The translations under genes and the position numbers were made by a program. From Schumannella sp. 10F1B-5-1 (lineage in GTDB: Bacteria; Actinomycetota; Actinomycetes; Actinomycetales; Microbacteriaceae), in NCBI RefSeq assembly GCF_006517535.1, contig NZ_VHQH01000036.1, positions 78,638 to 142,637 on the forward strand: DNA of 64,000 bases, written 5' to 3'. This document shows positions 59,044-64,000 of the stretch, piece by piece (the stretch's first letter is position 1; every line of letters begins with the position of its first letter). The notes beneath the pieces were generated by a model, which had not been told where the DNA came from, made no database searches, and was given only the letters and a program-made list of their open reading frames with translations.

Positions 59044-59060
59044 ATACCCTGAGGGGGTAT
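59044..59060. promoter_or_regulatory. Second CsoR-like operator, distal
   Basis: ATACCCTGAGGGGGTAT is an inverted repeat of the same pattern as the proximal box, 13 bases after the nitroreductase stop. Confidence 0.65.
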
Positions 59061-59073
59061 CGCTCCCGGCCGA

Positions 59074-59616
59074 TCAGAGCCGCGTGAGGAACCTCTTCGG
59101 ATCGATCGGCTTGCGGCGGCCGTGGCGTCGACGCACCGGCTTCGAGCCCACGTGCAGCCAGCCGAGCAGCTTCTCGCCCGGCTCGAGCTCGTGCGCCTTC
59201 GCGACCGCCTTGTGGCGGGTGTGCGACCCGGTGCGCCAGAAGACGCCCCAGCCGGCCTCGTCGAGCAGCAGCGACAGGTTGTGGGCGACGCCCGAGGCGA
59301 CCGCCTCCTGCTCCCACTCCGGCAGCTTGCCCTTGCGCGGCGAGCTGACCACGGCGATCACGAGCGGAGAGCGGTGCGCCTTGCGCACGTACTTCTCCAC
59401 GTCGTGACCCTTCTTGCCCTCGGCCTTGGCCAGGCCCTCGCCGATGCGGTCGCGGGCGTCGCCGCGCAGCTCGATCAGCCGCCACGGGCGCAGCGACTTG
59501 TGATCGGCCAGCGTGGATGCCGCATCCACCAGACGCAGCAGCTCCTTGCGCTTCGGGGCGTCGTCGCCGACGGAGGAGTAGGAGCGGCGGTTCAGCAGCG
59601 CCTCGAAGGCGCTCAC
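59074..59616 (-). CDS. Nitroreductase family protein
   Basis: The product has 180 residues. FEALLNRRSYSSVG at the start is the FMN phosphate-binding arginine motif, followed by PWRLIELRGDARDRIGEGLA, AVASGVAHNLSLLLDEAGWG and LGWLHVG near the end. It is likely an FMN-dependent reductase of uncertain substrate. The C-terminus is very basic (RRRHGRRKPIDPKR). GTG start fused to the msrB stop (GTGA), so both are made together, and both lie next to the copper genes. Confidence 0.82.
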   Translation of the reverse strand: MSAFEALLNRRSYSSVGDDAPKRKELLRLVDAASTLADHKSLRPWRLIELRGDARDRIGEGLAKAEGKKGHDVEKYVRKAHRSPLVIAVVSSPRKGKLPEWEQEAVASGVAHNLSLLLDEAGWGVFWRTGSHTRHKAVAKAHELEPGEKLLGWLHVGSKPVRRRHGRRKPIDPKRFLTRL

Positions 59617-60074
59617 TTCGCCGTGCTGTCGGCGGCGGGCGCATCGGCAGCGGGGGTCTCGCTCTCGGCGGTCTCGCCCTCGGCGCTGAAGCCCAGCGCG
59701 AGCGAGTTCATGCAGTAGCGCAGACCGGTCGGCGTGCCGAAGCCGTCGTCGAACACGTGACCCAGGTGCGAACCGCAGTTGGCGCAGCGCACCTCGGTGC
59801 GCACCATGCCGAGGCTCTTGTCCTCGATCAGCTCGACCGCGTCGGGGTTCACCGAGTCGTAGAAGCTCGGCCAGCCGCAGCCGGAGTCGAACTTGGTGCC
59901 GCTCTTGAAGAGCTCCGCGCCGCAGGCGCCGCAGGTGTAGAGGCCGGCACGGTGCTCGTCGAGCAGCTCGCCGGTCCACGCCCGCTCGGTCGCCGACTCG
60001 CGCAGCACCTTGTAGCGCTCGGGGCTGAGCTCGTCCTGCCACTCGGCGTCGGTCTTCTCGACCTCGTAGGCCAT
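59613..60074 (-). CDS. msrB: Peptide-methionine (R)-S-oxide reductase MsrB
   Basis: The product has 153 residues. Zinc ligands are Cys48/Cys51 (CGAC) and Cys97/Cys100 (CANC). The catalytic Cys121 is in GLRYCMNSLAL, and GCGWPSFYDSV holds another Cys. It repairs methionine-R-sulfoxide in the cytoplasm. The last 20 residues are an Ala/Thr/Glu tail. ATG start at 60074 with AAAGGGAA upstream. It is coupled to a nitroreductase gene. Confidence 0.95.
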   Translation of the reverse strand: MAYEVEKTDAEWQDELSPERYKVLRESATERAWTGELLDEHRAGLYTCGACGAELFKSGTKFDSGCGWPSFYDSVNPDAVELIEDKSLGMVRTEVRCANCGSHLGHVFDDGFGTPTGLRYCMNSLALGFSAEGETAESETPAADAPAADSTAK

Positions 60075-60217
60075 GGTCGTTCCCTTTCGTCGGACGTACG
60101 ACACATTCAACCGCCTTCTCACGACTCGTGTTCCCGTGTGACGCCCCGCGCAGGCGCCGGTCAGTCGGCGGTCAGGTGGGAGCCGCGGCCGGGGCGCCGG
60201 CGGGGCAGGATGGGCGC

Positions 60218-61207
60218 ATGGCCGAGTCGACCGCCGAGTGGTACCGCCGCGCCGCGGGCGAGCTCGCCCCGCACAGTGCGCTGCACGGCGCCTGGGCCGC
60301 GGCCCTCGCCGACGATGCCGAGGTGCTGCAGATCGTGGATGCGCTGCCGCCCGCCCAGCGGCATCCCTCTCTGCTGTTCGCGGTGGCCGACCTGCTCGGC
60401 GCCTCGACGGAGGCGACGAGCTATTCCGAGCTGCGCGCATGGCTGCTCGAGCACGCCGGACGCCTCGCGGCCGCCGCGCACGGACGCCGCACCCAGACGA
60501 ACGAGGTCGGACGCTCGGCGCCGCTCGCCGCCGCGCTCGCGCGCCTCGACGGTCCGATCGTGCTGCTCGAGCTGGGCGCCGCTGCGGGACTCTGCCTCGC
60601 GCTCGACCGCTGGACGATCGCGTTCGACGGCGACGACGGCGCGACCTCGACGCTCGGCGCGGGGGAGCCGGTGGTGCGCTGCCGGGTGCCGGGGCCGGGG
60701 CCCCTGCCGACGCGACTGCCGCGCATCCTGGACCGTCGCGGCGTCGATCTGGCTCCGCTCGATCCCCTCGACCCGGGCGACGCCCGCTGGCTCGAGGCGC
60801 TCACGCCCGTGGACCGACCCGACCGGCGAGAGCGGCTCGCGGCGGCGCTCGCCGCGGTCGCGGTCGATCCCGTGCCGGTCGTCGCGGGTGACGTCGCCGA
60901 GCTGATCGCCGAGCCCGAGCGGATGCGGGCGATCGCACCCGAGGTGCCCGTCGGTGCGCGCCTCGTCGTCGTGTCGCTCGGCACGCTCGTCTACCTGCAT
61001 CGCGACGTGCGGGCCCGCTTCCTCGACGCGGTCCGTGCGATCGGAGCGCATGCGATCACGCTCGAAGGGACGAACGCCCTGCCCGAGGTGTCCGAGCGCG
61101 CTGCCGGCCGCGACAGCGCGCATCCCACCGGCCACCTGCTCGCCCTCGACGGCGAGCCCCTCGCCCACGTCACGCCGCACGGCGACCGGCTCGCCTGGCT
61201 GCGCTGA
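60218..61207 (+). CDS. DUF2332 family protein
   Basis: The product has 329 residues. HGAWAAALADDAEVLQIVDAL, HPSLLFAVADLLGAS, QTNEVGRSAPLAAAL and GPIVLLELGAAAGLCLALDR are hallmarks of DUF2332, a family with no known function that has a methyltransferase-like Rossmann pattern (ELGAAAGL resembles a SAM loop). CAGGAT sits six bases before the ATG. It is a stand-alone gene divergent from msrB. Confidence 0.82.
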   Translation: MAESTAEWYRRAAGELAPHSALHGAWAAALADDAEVLQIVDALPPAQRHPSLLFAVADLLGASTEATSYSELRAWLLEHAGRLAAAAHGRRTQTNEVGRSAPLAAALARLDGPIVLLELGAAAGLCLALDRWTIAFDGDDGATSTLGAGEPVVRCRVPGPGPLPTRLPRILDRRGVDLAPLDPLDPGDARWLEALTPVDRPDRRERLAAALAAVAVDPVPVVAGDVAELIAEPERMRAIAPEVPVGARLVVVSLGTLVYLHRDVRARFLDAVRAIGAHAITLEGTNALPEVSERAAGRDSAHPTGHLLALDGEPLAHVTPHGDRLAWLR

Positions 61208-61281
61208 GCTGCGCTGGTCGGGATGCGCGACCGCGGCGGGGCACGCGGGCGCCGCGCCGGCGGCGCACTAGCGTGGCGCGC

Positions 61282-61620
61282 ATGTCCACGTCCTCGCCGT
61301 CGACCCCGCAGCCCGCGGCGGATCCGGATGCGCTGACCGACGCCGAGCGCCGGGTGCTCGACTTCGAGCGCGACTGGATCGGGCGCAGCGGGGCGAAGGA
61401 GTCCGCGATCCGCACGGAGCTGGGACTCACCTCGGCCCGTTACCATCAGCTCCTCCATGCCGCGATCGACCGGCCGGACGCCCTCGCCGAGGACCCGCTC
61501 CTCGTGCGACGGCTGCAGCGGCTGCGCGAATCCCGCACGCGGGCCCGCGCCGCACGCACCTTCCGGATCGACCCCGCGGCGGGCGCCGAGCGCGCCGGAG
61601 CCGACCGACACGACAGCTGA
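61282..61620 (+). CDS. DUF3263 protein
   Basis: The product has 112 residues. The core LTDAERRVLDFERDWIGRSG, ESAIRTELGLTSARYHQLLH and DPLLVRRLQRLRESR is the DUF3263 helix-turn-helix-like domain, found widely in actinobacteria. The rest is low-complexity. TAGCGT ends seven bases before the ATG. The next gene, LytR_C, starts 14 bases after the stop, the order usual in this group. Confidence 0.85.
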   Translation: MSTSSPSTPQPAADPDALTDAERRVLDFERDWIGRSGAKESAIRTELGLTSARYHQLLHAAIDRPDALAEDPLLVRRLQRLRESRTRARAARTFRIDPAAGAERAGADRHDS

Positions 61621-61634
61621 GGATCACCCGCTCG

Positions 61635-62249
61635 ATGGCCACGACCGACACGCGTCCCAAGGTGCGTTCAGCGCACCGCACCGCTCCGCGCGACCGCTTC
61701 GACGACATCCCCCACGACCTGTCGCGCGTCGGCGCGCACCGCGGCCGCGCGCGTCGTGGCGGCGGATGGGTGGTCTTCGCGTGGGCGGCGCTGGCCAGCG
61801 GCGTGCTCGTCGCGGTCGGACTGTTCACGCTCTCGCGCGTCGACTCGCGGTTCCAGATCGATCTGCCGTTCGGCGCCGACTCGGCCGCCAGCAGCGCGCC
61901 CAGCGCGAGCGCCGCCGACAAGACGCCCGCGATCACCGAGCCGGGGTCGGTCGACCCGGCGATCGCCGACTCGCTGCGCATCTCGATCCTGAACGCCTCG
62001 CCGAACGACGGCACGCAGGACACCCTCGCGACGCAGCTGAAGGATGCCGGCTGGACGGTCTCGGGAACGGCCAACGCCGACGAGCGCGACACCAAGAAGA
62101 CGACCATCTACTACTCCGACAAGAAGTACGAGGGCGTCGCCAAGGGCATGGCGCAGATCATCGGCACCGGATCGATCACGCTGTCGTCGGCGTTCCCGGG
62201 GGCGCCGATCACGATCGTGCTCGGCGAGGACTACACCCCGGCCGGCTGA
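61635..62249 (+). CDS. LytR C-terminal domain membrane protein
   Basis: The product has 204 residues. A basic cytosolic N-terminus (1-45) leads to one TM helix (about 46-68) and a Ser/Ala-rich linker. The LytR_C domain (about 115-200) has LRISILNASPNDGTQDTL and YEGVAKGMAQIIGTGSI. Unlike LCP phosphotransferases it lacks the catalytic LytR_cpsA domain. It probably acts at the cell wall. It is transcribed with DUF3263. Confidence 0.85.
   Translation: MATTDTRPKVRSAHRTAPRDRFDDIPHDLSRVGAHRGRARRGGGWVVFAWAALASGVLVAVGLFTLSRVDSRFQIDLPFGADSAASSAPSASAADKTPAITEPGSVDPAIADSLRISILNASPNDGTQDTLATQLKDAGWTVSGTANADERDTKKTTIYYSDKKYEGVAKGMAQIIGTGSITLSSAFPGAPITIVLGEDYTPAG

Positions 62250-64000
<1,751 letters not shown>

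Overview
The window is high-GC DNA with dense, overlapping genes. Start/stop fusions of the form ATGA, GTGA or TGATG are common, GTG starts are frequent, and TANNNT boxes often sit exactly six bases before a start codon, which suggests leaderless transcripts. The gene content (GlnR, SenX3/RegX3-type Pho regulators, CarD, CsoR, a groEL lacking groES with two CIRCE operators, DUF3263, FABP-like nitrobindin, LytR_C) points to an actinobacterium. The very frequent GGATGC motif and the overall gene order suggest Microbacteriaceae, but this is inference. No prophage, transposon, CRISPR array or rRNA is visible. The only RNA gene I can support is tRNA-Thr(UGU). No gap between genes exceeds 300 bases.

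Left part (1-19.5 kb): the end of an anti-sigma factor and a GtrA protein come first. A molybdenum block follows: modABC with a HTH-TOBE regulator, a MoeB/MoeZ-like adenylyltransferase-rhodanese, moeA, a moaC-mogA fusion and moaE. moaA and moaD lie at 18.1-19.4 kb. Between these two Moco blocks is an accessory cluster. It holds two polytopic glycosyltransferases, a membrane-anchored sulfite-oxidase-fold molybdoenzyme with a heme-b-like membrane part, a small membrane protein, a methyltransferase, a DUF2064 protein, a GT2 glycosyltransferase, a two-component system, an NAD-dependent epimerase and an MTA phosphorylase. This set resembles the mycobacterial methylthio-xylose (lipoglycan capping) locus, here joined to a molybdoenzyme that could act on the methylthio group. 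I regard this as the most interesting system in the window.

Middle part (19.6-41 kb): a conserved lipoprotein and an aminotransferase lead into the phosphate region. This holds pstSCAB, a Nudix/phosphatase protein with ppk, then glnR, and further on phoU divergent from senX3-regX3. PHO-box-like 11-bp GTTCACC repeats lie before pstS, before ppk and between phoU and senX3. Other genes here encode a 35-residue membrane peptide, a nitrobindin-like protein, YgfZ, an FUSC-like exporter, a NUC1 nuclease, a methyltransferase, phosphoglycerate mutase, a 2H phosphoesterase, YaeQ and a small kinase.

Right part (41-64 kb): carD, ispDF (fused, apparently starting at CTG), cysS and rlmB form a run known from other actinobacteria. 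They are followed by a PH-like membrane protein, a NERD protein, an ADP-ribosylglycohydrolase behind a Cys-Cys mini-ORF, and a 1196-residue nuclease-helicase. After these come a DUF4032 protein, a UgpC-type ATPase, a DsbA-fold protein without CXXC, tRNA-Thr, a copper block (copA, copZ, csoR) with two CsoR boxes flanking a 42-bp perfect palindrome, a nitroreductase, msrB, DUF2332, DUF3263, LytR_C, a cold-shock gene and a groEL cut by the window edge.
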